NCBI GenBank assembly: GCA_021647905.1 | Contig: JAKITW010000019.1 | Location: forward strand, 1-37,395 | Direction of reading: 5' to 3' | Length of the DNA: 37,395 nt | Origin: Desulfobacterales bacterium | GTDB taxonomy: Bacteria > Desulfobacterota > Desulfobulbia > Desulfobulbales > BM004 | Part shown: one piece after another, positions 7,527 to 16,746 of the stretch | How the letters are laid out: each line of letters begins with the position of its first letter | Numbering within the stretch: the stretch's first letter is position 1 | Program-made: the position numbers and the translations under genes | The notes under the pieces: model-generated | Seen by the model: the letters and a program-made list of their open reading frames with translations, nothing else | Told to the model about the DNA's origin: nothing | Database searches by the model: none

Positions 7527-10500
7527 TATATCGGCAGGATATGCACCTCTTCGGTTATCGGATGATGGCCCTTGAGAAACAGTCCCTTGCGGCCGTCGAT
7601 GGATACCGGCTCACCGAAGCGGATGACCTGGCCGTTGATCTCGCAGTACTCGGCCGACTCGTATACCTTGAGGGTCTTGCAGCCCACCACGCAGGTCTTT
7701 TCCAGTTGGGTGGCAACCACCGAGGCATGGGAGGTCTGGCCGCCGCGGGCGGTGAGCAGGCCGTCGGCCGCGGCGATCTCCTTGATGTCCTCGGGCACCG
7801 TGTCCTGGCGGATGAGGATCAAGGGGGTGTCCGGGTCCTCCCGGCGCAGCTGGGCAAGGTTCTGGGCGGTGAACACGGCGCGGCCGGCCAGGGCGCTGCC
7901 CGAGACCCCGATGCCGGTGCCGAGCAGCGCGGTTGTCACTGCCTCGGGATTGACAAAGACATAGACGTTTTCTTTTTTCTTGATAGTAATCATGTCCCGG
8001 GTCTGGAGGATGGACAGGGCCTCGGCCCCGGGTCCCTCAAAGGTAAACTCGATCTCCTGGGGGTCCCACCGCTTGTCGTAGACCAGCTCCCGGGCCAGGG
8101 CCAGTAATGCCCGGTAGATTTCCGGGAACCGCACTTCAAGGGAAAAATCCTTGGACCGGCCGTCAAGCTCCGATTGTTCCACCGAGATGGGGTAGGTGGT
8201 GACCAGGCCGCTGACAATATCCTCGCCCTGGTCGCCCATGGCATAATCGCCCCACAACGCCACCCGCCGCACCTTGCGATAGGGATGGGCGGTGAACAGC
8301 AGGCCGCTGCCCGCGTCGGGGCCCAGATTGCCGAAGACCATCGCCTGGACGATGACCGCGGTGCCCCAGGCGTCGGAGGTGCCCATCAGCTCGCGGTAGT
8401 CCCTGGTTTTCTTGGTGTTCCATGAGTCAAGCACTGTTTCCACGGCCCCGATCAGTTGCAGCCAGGGGTCCTCGGGAATACCGATCCCCACGCTGCGGAT
8501 CGTCTTCTGGTACTCCAGGGCCAGTTCCCTCATCCGGGCCGGGGTGAACTGGCTTTTGAACTGGACATTATGCCTGGCCTTGGCCGCGTTCATCAGGTTC
8601 TGGAAGGTGTCCCGGCCCACGCCCTTGGTCATGGCCCAGGACTGGAGAAAACGGCGGTAGTTGTCCCAGGCCAGATACTCCTGGCCCGAGAGTCTGGCAA
8701 ACTCCTCGACCAGGTCCTGGTTCAGGCCGACATTGTGGACCGTGGCCATCATCCCGGGCATGGAGATGGGGGCGCCGCTCCGGATCGACAACAGCAGCGG
8801 ATTGGCCGGGTCGCCGTAGCAACGGCCGCTCTGCTCCTCCACCGCGCTCAGTTCCTTGCGTACCTGGCGCATGAACTCTTCGCGGGCCATCTGGAAACCG
8901 CGGACCACCGGCCAGCAGCGGAAGATCTCGGTGGTAACGATGAAACCCGGCGGCACCGGTTTGTTTTCCTCGGCCAGCACGGTGAGGTTGAAGCCCTTGT
9001 TGCCGAGTTGGATCAGGTTGTTGGTGCGGGGGTTCCGGTGGTGCAGGGAACTTACCGCCATCTCCGGGTTATAGGTCATCAACAGGTCAAGGTCCTTTTC
9101 GTCCAGCACCTCCTTCTGCCGTTCCAGGGTCTGGATGATCCGGGTGATGAAGTTGTCCAGGTGCTGGAGTCCGAAGGTGGAGGCGATCAGGTTGCGGAAA
9201 AAGGCCTCGGACAGCCGGAGGATGCTGGAGTTGATGTCAGTGTCGTCCCAGAGGGGGCGGTACTTGGTGAGCAGGTTGGCCGCGCCGATCTGGGGGATGA
9301 TGATCGACAGATTGTTCTGATGGATATTGGTGTAGTAGGCGTAGATTACATCCTTGACCCCCTCGGACAGGCCGCGGAAGATGTCCAGGTACTGGGTGTA
9401 GGAGAAACGCTTGATTCCCAGCGAGCTTGACAGCAGCTGGACCGATGTCTCCAGGCGGCGGCTGACAATGCCGTCGATCTTCAGGGCCCGCAGGTAGAGA
9501 CGGAGACACTTGATGACCCGGATAAAGGTCGCCCGGGTGATGAACGAGAGGTTGGCTGTTTCCGGCAGTTTTTCCAGGTAGATGTTGGCCAGGTTCTCCA
9601 GCCGGAAGGTAAGGCCCAGGGCATCGAACTTTTTTTCCCGGTACCGGCCGTACACCGAGGGGATGTCCACCGCGATATGGCGCTTGTAGTAGATGTCCTC
9701 CCTGGCCTCGAACACCTGGTCGCTCAGGATGATCCCTTTCAACTTTTCAAGGTGGCTGAGCAGGGCGTTCAGGCACTGGTGGGTGTCGCAGATTTCCAGA
9801 TCGGCCAGCAGCTGTTCCATCTCCGGGAAGCCGCCCTTGGCCGCCTGTTCCAGTTGAATCCGCAACTCCTGGAAACCGAGGTTGTACTTCTGGTGCAGGA
9901 GCTTGTACATCCTGACCAGTAGGTCGAACCGTTTTAGTTCCGTGCCGGGCAGGTCCTTCTGCTGGGCGAGGAAGGTGGCCCGCCGGGACTCGTCCCATCC
10001 GAGCAGATCCCCGATGGTTTCGATTTCATCCAGTTCCATGATTCTCTTCATCAGCCGGCGCAGGTCATCGACAAAGGGTCCGTGCCGGTCTACCTGGCCC
10101 AGCACCTCCTCCGGCAGAAAGGGGGCAAGCAGCTCCTTGTCGCCGCCCTGCCAGAAGGCGAAGATCGCCTCAATGAAGTCAACGATCAGGTTGCTGCTTT
10201 CCACATGGCTCTGTTTGCGGAGAAAGTGGATAAGCTGGTCCTGGCGTTTGTGGATCTCGTCCAGGTCAGTGGATACGTCCCGCAGTTCACCCTCGGCGCC
10301 GATCTCGTTGAAGAATACCGGCATCAGCTTGGCAAACTGCTTGAACAGGTTGTAGATCGGCTCAATGGGATGGTTGAGCAGCCGGCTGATATCCCGTTGG
10401 AACAGGTCGGTATCCTTGACGCAGGTGCCTGACAGCTTGAGGTTGATGATCAGGGCGGAGAACAGGGTGGAGCACCATTTCGGCTCCTGCACGATCAGGT

Positions 10501-11806
10501 TGGTCCAGACCCGGATGTTGGCCAGGTGGGCCGGGTTGGTGATCGGCTGCCAGTCCTCGTCCACCCCGGTAACATTGGCGTACTGGAAGCCGAAACGAAC
10601 CGACTCCCAGAGAAAGGCCTCCACCAGCCGGCTGTTGCCCCGGTTGAAGACCTCGGTGCCCAGGACCTGGATGCATTGCAGCGAGGTGTGCGGGTAACGG
10701 CGGACATTGACCTTGAGCAGCTGGAAGGTGGTGAGCAGAAAACTCTCGATCTCCTCAAAGCTCTGCTGCCGGATAAGCAGCACCAGGCTGCGGTTGATCT
10801 CCCGCAGGGTCTCTTCGTGGATCAGGGCCAGGCCCGAGGTCTCCATGATCCGGAAGAGGAAGAGGAGCTTGCGGTTCTCGGCAAAACGGTCGGCCGGCGC
10901 GGATCCGGTGGTTGCCGGCCCTTTGTTGCTTTCGCCGAGTTTGCCGGTGATCTCCTTGTAGAGCCGGACAAAATCAACGTGGGAGGGCATGGTCAGCAGC
11001 CGGCCCAGGGCCGCGGCCGGGTCCTTTTCCACCGCCACCTCCTGGAGGCGCTCCAGGTGGCCGCGGATCCGGCGGTGGGAGATGGCGTTGAAGAGCTTGC
11101 CCGCCTCCCAGCCCTCGCACATGGTGCCGCAGGCCTCCTCGAACCAGGCCATGGTATCTTTTTCACTCAACCAGTATTGGTAGTTCAGGGTCAGGACCCG
11201 CTGCATCAGCCGGGCCAGGGGAAGAAAGTCATAGGTTGTTGTGTCCGGCTGTTGTTTGGCAATTTCCAGGAGCCGGAAGGCAATGGCCTTCATCGGATGA
11301 TGACCCTGGACCATGAACATGAAGGTTTTCTCGTCCAGGCCGTGCAGCCGGACAAAGCAGCCGGCCAGGGCCTGTTCGTAACGGGCCAGGCCAGCCGGGT
11401 CGAGCAGGCCGGTCAGTTTGTCCACATAGGCCAGCAGCGCCTCCATGGTCTGGCCGAGCAGGGTGTTGTTCCGCTGTGATTCGGCCAGGGCGGTAAAGAA
11501 CAGGGCGGTGAAGCGGGTAAAGGCCTCCGGACCCCGTTGGTGGGGCAGATAATGGCTGATGTTCTTGAGGACAAAGGAGCGCAGCCTGGGGATGATGATC
11601 GTCCAGTTGCGGAAGGGGTGGCTGCTCTCGTAGAGCAACTCGTCGATACCCTTGCGGATTCCCCGGAACCGGCCCACTATTTCGGAAAGAACCCGAAAGC
11701 AAGGGTCGATGGTCACTTCCCTGGTGGCGGTTTCCTCAAGATTGACCCGCAGGGCATCGGATTCGATGACCTGGTCAGGGGTCGGTTTCTTTTCTGCCAT
11801 GGACAT
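7526..11806 (-). CDS. PPDK/PEP-synthase-like protein with a large N-terminal domain and no PEP-binding barrel
   Basis: 1426 residues. About residues 1-900 are a helix-rich region that I cannot assign. From about 930 there is a PPDK-type ATP-binding domain: LGNKGFNLTVLAEE, PPGFIVTTE, then LSIRSGAPISMPGMM. The mobile phosphohistidine domain ends the protein with GGQTSHASVVATQ, in which His1360 is the expected phosphoryl carrier. The protein stops about 65 residues later, so the PEP/pyruvate TIM barrel of true PPDK is missing. The acceptor is therefore unknown: it could be a separate subunit or a different substrate, as in water dikinases and rifampicin phosphotransferases. The next genes upstream are GAPDH and glycogen synthase, hinting at carbon-storage metabolism. 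The start could be the ATG at 11806 or at 11800; neither has a strong ribosome site. A heptamer array lies upstream. Confidence 0.8.
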   Translation of the reverse strand: MSMAEKKPTPDQVIESDALRVNLEETATREVTIDPCFRVLSEIVGRFRGIRKGIDELLYESSHPFRNWTIIIPRLRSFVLKNISHYLPHQRGPEAFTRFTALFFTALAESQRNNTLLGQTMEALLAYVDKLTGLLDPAGLARYEQALAGCFVRLHGLDEKTFMFMVQGHHPMKAIAFRLLEIAKQQPDTTTYDFLPLARLMQRVLTLNYQYWLSEKDTMAWFEEACGTMCEGWEAGKLFNAISHRRIRGHLERLQEVAVEKDPAAALGRLLTMPSHVDFVRLYKEITGKLGESNKGPATTGSAPADRFAENRKLLFLFRIMETSGLALIHEETLREINRSLVLLIRQQSFEEIESFLLTTFQLLKVNVRRYPHTSLQCIQVLGTEVFNRGNSRLVEAFLWESVRFGFQYANVTGVDEDWQPITNPAHLANIRVWTNLIVQEPKWCSTLFSALIINLKLSGTCVKDTDLFQRDISRLLNHPIEPIYNLFKQFAKLMPVFFNEIGAEGELRDVSTDLDEIHKRQDQLIHFLRKQSHVESSNLIVDFIEAIFAFWQGGDKELLAPFLPEEVLGQVDRHGPFVDDLRRLMKRIMELDEIETIGDLLGWDESRRATFLAQQKDLPGTELKRFDLLVRMYKLLHQKYNLGFQELRIQLEQAAKGGFPEMEQLLADLEICDTHQCLNALLSHLEKLKGIILSDQVFEAREDIYYKRHIAVDIPSVYGRYREKKFDALGLTFRLENLANIYLEKLPETANLSFITRATFIRVIKCLRLYLRALKIDGIVSRRLETSVQLLSSSLGIKRFSYTQYLDIFRGLSEGVKDVIYAYYTNIHQNNLSIIIPQIGAANLLTKYRPLWDDTDINSSILRLSEAFFRNLIASTFGLQHLDNFITRIIQTLERQKEVLDEKDLDLLMTYNPEMAVSSLHHRNPRTNNLIQLGNKGFNLTVLAEENKPVPPGFIVTTEIFRCWPVVRGFQMAREEFMRQVRKELSAVEEQSGRCYGDPANPLLLSIRSGAPISMPGMMATVHNVGLNQDLVEEFARLSGQEYLAWDNYRRFLQSWAMTKGVGRDTFQNLMNAAKARHNVQFKSQFTPARMRELALEYQKTIRSVGIGIPEDPWLQLIGAVETVLDSWNTKKTRDYRELMGTSDAWGTAVIVQAMVFGNLGPDAGSGLLFTAHPYRKVRRVALWGDYAMGDQGEDIVSGLVTTYPISVEQSELDGRSKDFSLEVRFPEIYRALLALARELVYDKRWDPQEIEFTFEGPGAEALSILQTRDMITIKKKENVYVFVNPEAVTTALLGTGIGVSGSALAGRAVFTAQNLAQLRREDPDTPLILIRQDTVPEDIKEIAAADGLLTARGGQTSHASVVATQLEKTCVVGCKTLKVYESAEYCEINGQVIRFGEPVSIDGRKGLFLKGHHPITEEVHILPI

Positions 11807-11849
11807 AAGGACGCCGCGTCGGTCTGGTTAAATGGTGAGCAAAGTTTCA

Positions 11850-11870
11850 GCCAAAGGCGCAAGGCATAAG
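11850..11870. repeat. Heptamer array (GCGCAAG type)
   Basis: Three period-7 units, GCCAAAG, GCGCAAG and GCATAAG, lie between GAPDH and the PPDK-like gene. The same unit recurs at 32821-32841. Confidence 0.55.
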
Positions 11871-11883
11871 GCGCCCGCATCCC

Positions 11884-12888
11884 TTACAGCGCTTTGTTGG
11901 CCTCCATGTGCAGGATCAGGTCCAGGACCCGGTTGGAATAGCCCCATTCGTTGTCATACCAGGTGAGTACCTTGACCGTGGTGCCGACCACCTTGGTGGA
12001 CAGGCCGTCAACCACCGATGAGTGGGGGTTGCCCTGGTAGTCGATGGAGACCAGCGGTTCGTCGGAATAGCCGAGGTAGCGGTTGGTCGCCTCCTTGAGG
12101 GCCCGGTTGATCTCCGCCGGGGTGGTCTCCCGTTCCACCTCCATCACCGCGTCAACCAGCGAGACGTTGGGGGTGGGCACCCGGACCGAGAGCCCGTCGA
12201 ACTTGCCCTTCAGTTCCGGGATCACCAGGGCCAGGGCGGTGGCGGCCCCGGTTTTGGTGGGGATTATCGACAGGGCCGCGGCCCGGGCCCGGCGCGGATC
12301 GCTGTGGGCAAAATCAAGGATGCGCTGATCATTGGTATAGGAATGCACCGTGGTCATCAGTCCCCGCTTGATCCCGAACCGGTCGAGGATCACCCGGACC
12401 ATGGGCGCCAGGCAGTTGGTGGTGCAGGAGGCGTTGGAAACCACATGGTGTTCAGTGGGATCGTATTCGTCCTCGTTCACCCCCATGACAATGGTCTTGA
12501 TCTCGCCCCTGGCCGGCGCCGAGATCACCACCTTGGCGGCCCCGGCCTCGATATGGGCGTGGGCCTTGTCTTTTTCGGTGAACCGGCCGGTGGACTCGAT
12601 CACATAGTCCACCCCCAGATCACCCCAGGGGATGTCCCGCGGCTGCCGGTGGTTGAAGACTTCCACCCGGCGTCCGTTCACGGTGATGCCGCGTTCGTCC
12701 TCCCGGACCTGTTGCTGGAAGATGCCCATCACTGAATCATACTGGAGAAGATGGGCAATGCTTCGATTGTCGGTGAGATCGTTAATGGCCACGATTTCGA
12801 CATCGGCAAAGGCCGCATCCATGTCCTGGGCCCGGAAAATGCTTCTGCCGATCCTGCCGAACCCGTTGATTCCGACTCGAATTGTCAT
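11884..12888 (-). CDS. gap: Glyceraldehyde-3-phosphate dehydrogenase, type I
   Basis: 334 residues, full family length. It interconverts glyceraldehyde-3-phosphate and 1,3-bisphosphoglycerate in glycolysis and gluconeogenesis in the cytoplasm. The Rossmann motif is VGINGFGRIGRSIFRA, the catalytic cysteine is C155 in SNASCTTNC, and the C-terminus has WYDNEWGYSNRVLDL. An Asp in the AINDLTD segment suits NAD rather than NADP. The ATG has an AAGGAG ribosome site upstream. It follows glycogen synthase by 55 bp on the same strand, and the heptamer array that forms the end of that gene sits just upstream, so the two may be co-transcribed. A CTGAT-ACTA-ATCAG palindrome lies in the gap. Confidence 0.96.
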   Translation of the reverse strand: MTIRVGINGFGRIGRSIFRAQDMDAAFADVEIVAINDLTDNRSIAHLLQYDSVMGIFQQQVREDERGITVNGRRVEVFNHRQPRDIPWGDLGVDYVIESTGRFTEKDKAHAHIEAGAAKVVISAPARGEIKTIVMGVNEDEYDPTEHHVVSNASCTTNCLAPMVRVILDRFGIKRGLMTTVHSYTNDQRILDFAHSDPRRARAAALSIIPTKTGAATALALVIPELKGKFDGLSVRVPTPNVSLVDAVMEVERETTPAEINRALKEATNRYLGYSDEPLVSIDYQGNPHSSVVDGLSTKVVGTTVKVLTWYDNEWGYSNRVLDLILHMEANKAL

Positions 12889-12943
12889 GAATATGCTCCT
12901 TATGGTTTACAACAGTTTGTTTATGTAGTGTATCTGATTAGTA

Positions 12944-14620
12944 TCAGTCTTCAGTCCTCTGTCCTCTGTCCTCTGTCCTCTGTCTTCCGTCTTCTGTCTT
13001 CCGTCTTCCGTCCTCTGTCTTCCGTCCTCCGTCCCCGGTCATTTCCACGGCGGTCCGGTACAACTCCAGGTAGCGGTTCCGCACCTTGGTCCAGGTGTAG
13101 TGGCGGTTGATCGTCCGGATCGCCGCGACCTGCATCCCGGCAAGTTTTGCCGGCTGCTCCCGGAAGAGGGTGAGGGCCCGTTCCATGGTCTCCAGCAGGG
13201 CCCGGGGCGAGTGTTCGCTATAGGCCAGGCCGGTGACCCCGTCAATCACCTTGACCAGGCCGCCGGTATGGCGGACAATGGGGAGGTTGCCGGCCAGTTG
13301 GGCCACATAATCGGTAAGGCCGCAGGGCTCATACCGGGAAGGGATAAGAAGGAAATCGCCGGCCGCATAGACCTGGTTGGCCAGGCCGGGGTCATAGCCG
13401 TGCAGAACACAGATCCGGTTGGCAGTGGCCGGGGCCAGGGCCAGCTGATCAAGGGCCAGCTCCAGTTCCCGGGCCCCGGAGCCCAGCAGCAGGACCTGAA
13501 AGTCTTTGTCCCGGCCAAGGAGTATCCTCAGGGCATCAATCAGGATGTCCACGCCCTTCTGGGAGGTCAAACGGCCGACCATGGTGAACAGGGGCTGAAG
13601 AGGGTCAACGGCCAGGCTCCCGACCTGGATCACCCCGCTGATTCGCCTGGCATTGATGTCGGCCAGTAACGCCTTCTTGCACAGCTTCTTGCCCTTTAAA
13701 TCGCCCCGGCCCGGGGCAAAGGCAGCGGCCAGCCCCAGTTTTTCCGGATGGCGGGGATCGAAATCCGCCGGGTTGATCCCGTTGGTGATTCCGGCCAGGA
13801 CGACCCCGTCCGCCAGCAGCCGCCGGCCCAGCCAGCCGGTGAGCATGTCGTCCTCGGTCTCCTGCAGTTCCCGGGCATAGTTCTCGCTTACCGTGTTCAG
13901 TACTGCGTAGCGTGAGGCAACGAGCAAGGGATCGAAACGGTCGGCCAGCAGATTATCCATTACCACCTGCTCGGGCAGACCGCAGATGGCCCGGGCAAAG
14001 GGCAGGTCTTCCACCTCCTGGTGGTAGCCGACCCCGGCATTGTGGATGGTGACCACGGCGCCGGTTCCGCGGAAATAGTGGCGGAACCCTTCCATCTCGT
14101 GCATCATCGCCGGCAGGATGGCGGTGTGGCCGTCCTGGCAATGGATCACCCCTGGTTTTTCGCCCAGCCGGACCATGAGCGCCAGCCCGCTCTTCTGCAG
14201 GAGTACGTTCATGGCGAAATAGTCGAAATAGGCAGTGCCCTGTTTGTGCCAGGGGATGGCCGCCTCTTCGTCGGCGGTATAGGTGTAGATTCCCCTTTTT
14301 TCCCGGTACCGTTCGCTGTCAACCAGAAAGATCCTGACCCGGTTCAGCTCTTGCTGGTGGATGGAGACCTCTTCCCGCCGCTCCTTGAGGGCGTAGTTCA
14401 TGTCCACCTGGAACCGGTCGGTTTCAATAAAGCCGAGGGCCTCGGGATCCATGAATCCATAACAGGGCAGGACCACCGATATCCTGCGCCGGGTCCGGGC
14501 CAGGGCCTCGGCCAGTTGCCGGCACACGTCCTTGACCCCGCCGGCGCCGGCCAGTCCGGCATACTCCCGGGTGACCAGCCAGATGTTATGTATTTTTTCG
14601 ATTTGTTTATTGGTAGCCAT
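12944..14620 (-). CDS. glgA: Glycogen/starch synthase (GT5)
   Basis: 558 residues. It transfers glucose from ADP- or UDP-glucose to a growing alpha-1,4-glucan. The N-terminal GT5 domain begins HNIWLVTREYAGLAGAGGVKDV and contains HCQDGHTAILP; the GT-B C-terminal domain has VGRLTSQKGVDIL and PSRYEPCGLTDY. The KTGGL motif that holds the substrate lysine reads G25-A-G-G-V here, so the usual lysine is missing, although K30 is close. The last ~30 residues repeat RKTEDGR-like heptapeptides because the coding sequence ends inside a 7-bp tandem DNA array. I chose the ATG at 14620, 14 nt after aroC; longer frames overlap aroC. It probably forms an operon with aroC. Confidence 0.85.
   Translation of the reverse strand: MATNKQIEKIHNIWLVTREYAGLAGAGGVKDVCRQLAEALARTRRRISVVLPCYGFMDPEALGFIETDRFQVDMNYALKERREEVSIHQQELNRVRIFLVDSERYREKRGIYTYTADEEAAIPWHKQGTAYFDYFAMNVLLQKSGLALMVRLGEKPGVIHCQDGHTAILPAMMHEMEGFRHYFRGTGAVVTIHNAGVGYHQEVEDLPFARAICGLPEQVVMDNLLADRFDPLLVASRYAVLNTVSENYARELQETEDDMLTGWLGRRLLADGVVLAGITNGINPADFDPRHPEKLGLAAAFAPGRGDLKGKKLCKKALLADINARRISGVIQVGSLAVDPLQPLFTMVGRLTSQKGVDILIDALRILLGRDKDFQVLLLGSGARELELALDQLALAPATANRICVLHGYDPGLANQVYAAGDFLLIPSRYEPCGLTDYVAQLAGNLPIVRHTGGLVKVIDGVTGLAYSEHSPRALLETMERALTLFREQPAKLAGMQVAAIRTINRHYTWTKVRNRYLELYRTAVEMTGDGGRKTEDGRRKTEDGRQRTEDRGQRTED
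12945..13035. repeat. Heptamer tandem array, 13 units, inside the 3' end of glgA
   Basis: Units follow the pattern (C/T)(T/C/A)GTC(C/T)T, for example CTGTCCT and CCGTCTT, repeated 13 times in perfect 7-bp register. The reverse complement is the AGAGGAC/GGAAGAC type found at 34324-34386, 28984-29018 and 30595-30615. The glgA stop codon TGA is formed by the array edge (12944-12946). Confidence 0.9.
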
Positions 14621-14634
14621 GAAAAAACCGCTTT

Positions 14635-15687
14635 TCAGGAGATGGCCCGCTGACGGAGCAGGTGGTCGGCCAGGGTCAGGCAGACCATGGCCTCGCACAC
14701 CGGCACGATCCTGGGGATGGCCGAGATGTCGTGCCGGCCGCCGACCCGGATGGTGACCGGATTGTTGTCCAGGTCAACGGTCTGCTGTTCCCGGCCGATG
14801 GACGGGATCGGCTTGACCGCCACCCGGGCGATGATCGGATCGCTGTTGGAGATCCCGGCCAGGATGCCGCCGGCCCGGTTGGAGGCAAATCCCTGCGGAG
14901 TGATCGGGTCGTTGTTCGTGGAGCCGGTGAGCCGGGCCGCCTCGAAACCGGCGCCGATCTCCACCCCCTTGACCGCGCCGATGGACATCAGCCCGTGGGC
15001 CAGGGTGGCGTCCAGCTTGTCGAATACCGGGTCACCCAGCCCGGCCGGGCAGCCGGAAGCCTGGATTTCGACGATTCCGCCCAGGGAGTCGTTGTCGGCG
15101 CGCACAGCATTGATATGCTCCTCCATCCGCGCCGCTGCCTCGTTGTCCGGGCAGAAGAGCCGGTTGTCATTGATCCGGTCGAGGTCGCGCCGGCTGGTTT
15201 CGATCTTGCCCAGGGCCACGGTATAGGCCAGCACCGAGATCCCGGCCGTGGCCAGGAGGGTCCGGGCCACGCTGCCGGCCGCCACCCGGGCCGCGGTTTC
15301 CCGGGCCGAGGCCCGGCCGCCGCCGCGGTGGTCGCGGATTCCGTATTTTTTGAGATAGGTGATGTCCCCGTGGCCGGGCCGGAATATTTTTTCTAAGTGA
15401 TCGTATGACTTGCTGTGGGCGTCCTTGTTATGGATGAGCAGCGCAATCGGGGTGCCGGTGGTCATCCCCTCGAACACCCCGGAGAGGATCTCCACCCGGT
15501 CCGGTTCCTGGCGCGGGCTCTCGCCGCCGCCCTTGCCGGGCCGCCGCCGGTCCATGTCTTTCCGGATACCGGCCGGGTCCAGGGGCAGACCCGGCGGGCA
15601 GCCGTCGATTACCGCGCCCACCGCAGTGCCGTGGGACTCGCCCCAGGTGGTGACCCGGAAAACCTTGCCATAGGTGTTGCCTGCCAT
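14635..15687 (-). CDS. aroC: Chorismate synthase
   Basis: 350 residues. It converts 5-enolpyruvylshikimate-3-phosphate to chorismate with reduced FMN, the last step of the shikimate pathway. Signatures are TTWGESHGTAVGAVIDGCPPG near the N-terminus, RRRPGKGGGESPRQEPD and YGIRDHRGGGRASARETAAR. The chosen ATG at 15687 has a GGAAGGA ribosome site 8-9 nt upstream and gives the conserved MAGNTYGKVFRVT start; an upstream in-frame ATG would add 19 unconserved residues. A strong promoter lies 70-100 nt upstream. glgA follows after 14 bp. Confidence 0.97.
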   Translation of the reverse strand: MAGNTYGKVFRVTTWGESHGTAVGAVIDGCPPGLPLDPAGIRKDMDRRRPGKGGGESPRQEPDRVEILSGVFEGMTTGTPIALLIHNKDAHSKSYDHLEKIFRPGHGDITYLKKYGIRDHRGGGRASARETAARVAAGSVARTLLATAGISVLAYTVALGKIETSRRDLDRINDNRLFCPDNEAAARMEEHINAVRADNDSLGGIVEIQASGCPAGLGDPVFDKLDATLAHGLMSIGAVKGVEIGAGFEAARLTGSTNNDPITPQGFASNRAGGILAGISNSDPIIARVAVKPIPSIGREQQTVDLDNNPVTIRVGGRHDISAIPRIVPVCEAMVCLTLADHLLRQRAIS

Positions 15688-15755
15688 GTTCCGTTCCTTC
15701 CGAGGCCGGTAGCCGGTTAAAATAACTTTCTTTTTCCCATCCAATATCTGGCCGC

Positions 15756-15784
15756 ATTAAAGTGCTTTTGGTCCGAGCTGTCAA
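15756..15784 (-). promoter_or_regulatory. Sigma-70 promoter for aroC-glgA
   Basis: On the minus strand TTGACA (15784-15779) and TTTAAT (15761-15756) are separated by 17 nt, a near-consensus match. The aroC start is about 70 nt downstream. Confidence 0.7.
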
Positions 15785-15826
15785 GCGTCTGTTCCGCTCT
15801 CCGCACAAGGGGGAGCGGGGAAGGAA

Positions 15827-15855
15827 TTGATTATCCCCTTTTTGCCTGGTATAGT
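15827..15855 (+). promoter_or_regulatory. Sigma-70 promoter for endonuclease IV gene
   Basis: TTGATT (15827-15832) and TATAGT (15850-15855) are separated by 17 nt. The start codon is 40 nt downstream. It diverges from the aroC promoter, with about 42 bp between the two -35 boxes. Confidence 0.65.
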
Positions 15856-15894
15856 GGCGCTGGTTTGAACGGAAACCTTTGTCAGGGAGGAGTG

Positions 15895-16746
15895 ATGCCT
15901 TTTCTAGGCGCGCACATGTCAGTGGCCGGCGGCCTCCATCTCGCCCTGGAGCGGATGCACCGGGCCGGGGCTGAATCCCTGCAGCTCTTCACCAGGAACC
16001 AGCGACAGTGGCGGGCTTCATCGCTTGCTCCCAAAGAGATCGCCCTTTTTAAAACAGCCTGGGAAGAGGCGGGCCGGCCGTTGGTCGCGGCCCATGATTC
16101 CTATCTGATCAATCTTGCCTCGCCTAAGACGGAGATTGCGTCCAAGTCAATTACCGCCCTGGCCGATGAGCTTGACCGCTGCGCGGCCCTGGCCATCCCC
16201 TGGCTGGTGATGCATCCCGGCGCCCATCTCGGCGACGGCCCGGAGCAGGGGCTCCGCCGTTTTACCGGCAATCTCGATCTGGCCCTGGAGCAGGCCGCCG
16301 GGGCCGAAGAGGTGATGGTGCTGCTTGAGACCACTGCCGGTCAGGGTACCAGTCTCGGCGCCTCGTTCGAGGAACTGGCCGCGATCATCGAACAGTCCCG
16401 TCATGGCGCGCGACTGGGGGTCTGCTTTGATACCTGTCATGCCTTTGCCGCGGGCTACGATCTCCGCACCCCGGAGAGCTACGCGGCAACCTTTGCCGAA
16501 TTTGACCGGGTGGTGGGGCTTGACCGGCTCAAGTTTTTTCACTTGAACGATTCGATCAGGCAACTGGGCAGCCGGGTTGATCGTCATACCCATATCGGCC
16601 GGGGCGCCATCGGTCGTACCGGCTTTGCCCTGCTGGTCAACGACCCCCGCTTCGCCCGCCATCCCATGACCCTGGAGACCCCCAAGGGCAAGGACCTGAA
16701 GGAAGATATCGAGAATCTGGCCCTGCTGCGTTCCTTGCAGCAATAA
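15895..16746 (+). CDS. nfo: Endonuclease IV (AP endonuclease)
   Basis: 283 residues, the family length. It cuts the phosphodiester bond 5' of abasic sites in base excision repair with a Zn cluster. Metal-site motifs are visible: LGAHMSVAGG, VMHPGAHLGDG, LLETTAGQG, VCFDTCHAFAAGYD, FFHLNDS, DRHTHIGRGAIG and LETPKGK. The ATG at 15895 has an AGGGAGGAG ribosome site; an upstream in-frame ATG would add ten residues before the conserved start. It has its own promoter and diverges from aroC. Confidence 0.96.
   Translation: MPFLGAHMSVAGGLHLALERMHRAGAESLQLFTRNQRQWRASSLAPKEIALFKTAWEEAGRPLVAAHDSYLINLASPKTEIASKSITALADELDRCAALAIPWLVMHPGAHLGDGPEQGLRRFTGNLDLALEQAAGAEEVMVLLETTAGQGTSLGASFEELAAIIEQSRHGARLGVCFDTCHAFAAGYDLRTPESYAATFAEFDRVVGLDRLKFFHLNDSIRQLGSRVDRHTHIGRGAIGRTGFALLVNDPRFARHPMTLETPKGKDLKEDIENLALLRSLQQ

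Noticed and set aside
12945-13035. CRISPR array
   Set aside because: Units are contiguous 7-mers without spacers, and no cas gene is present.
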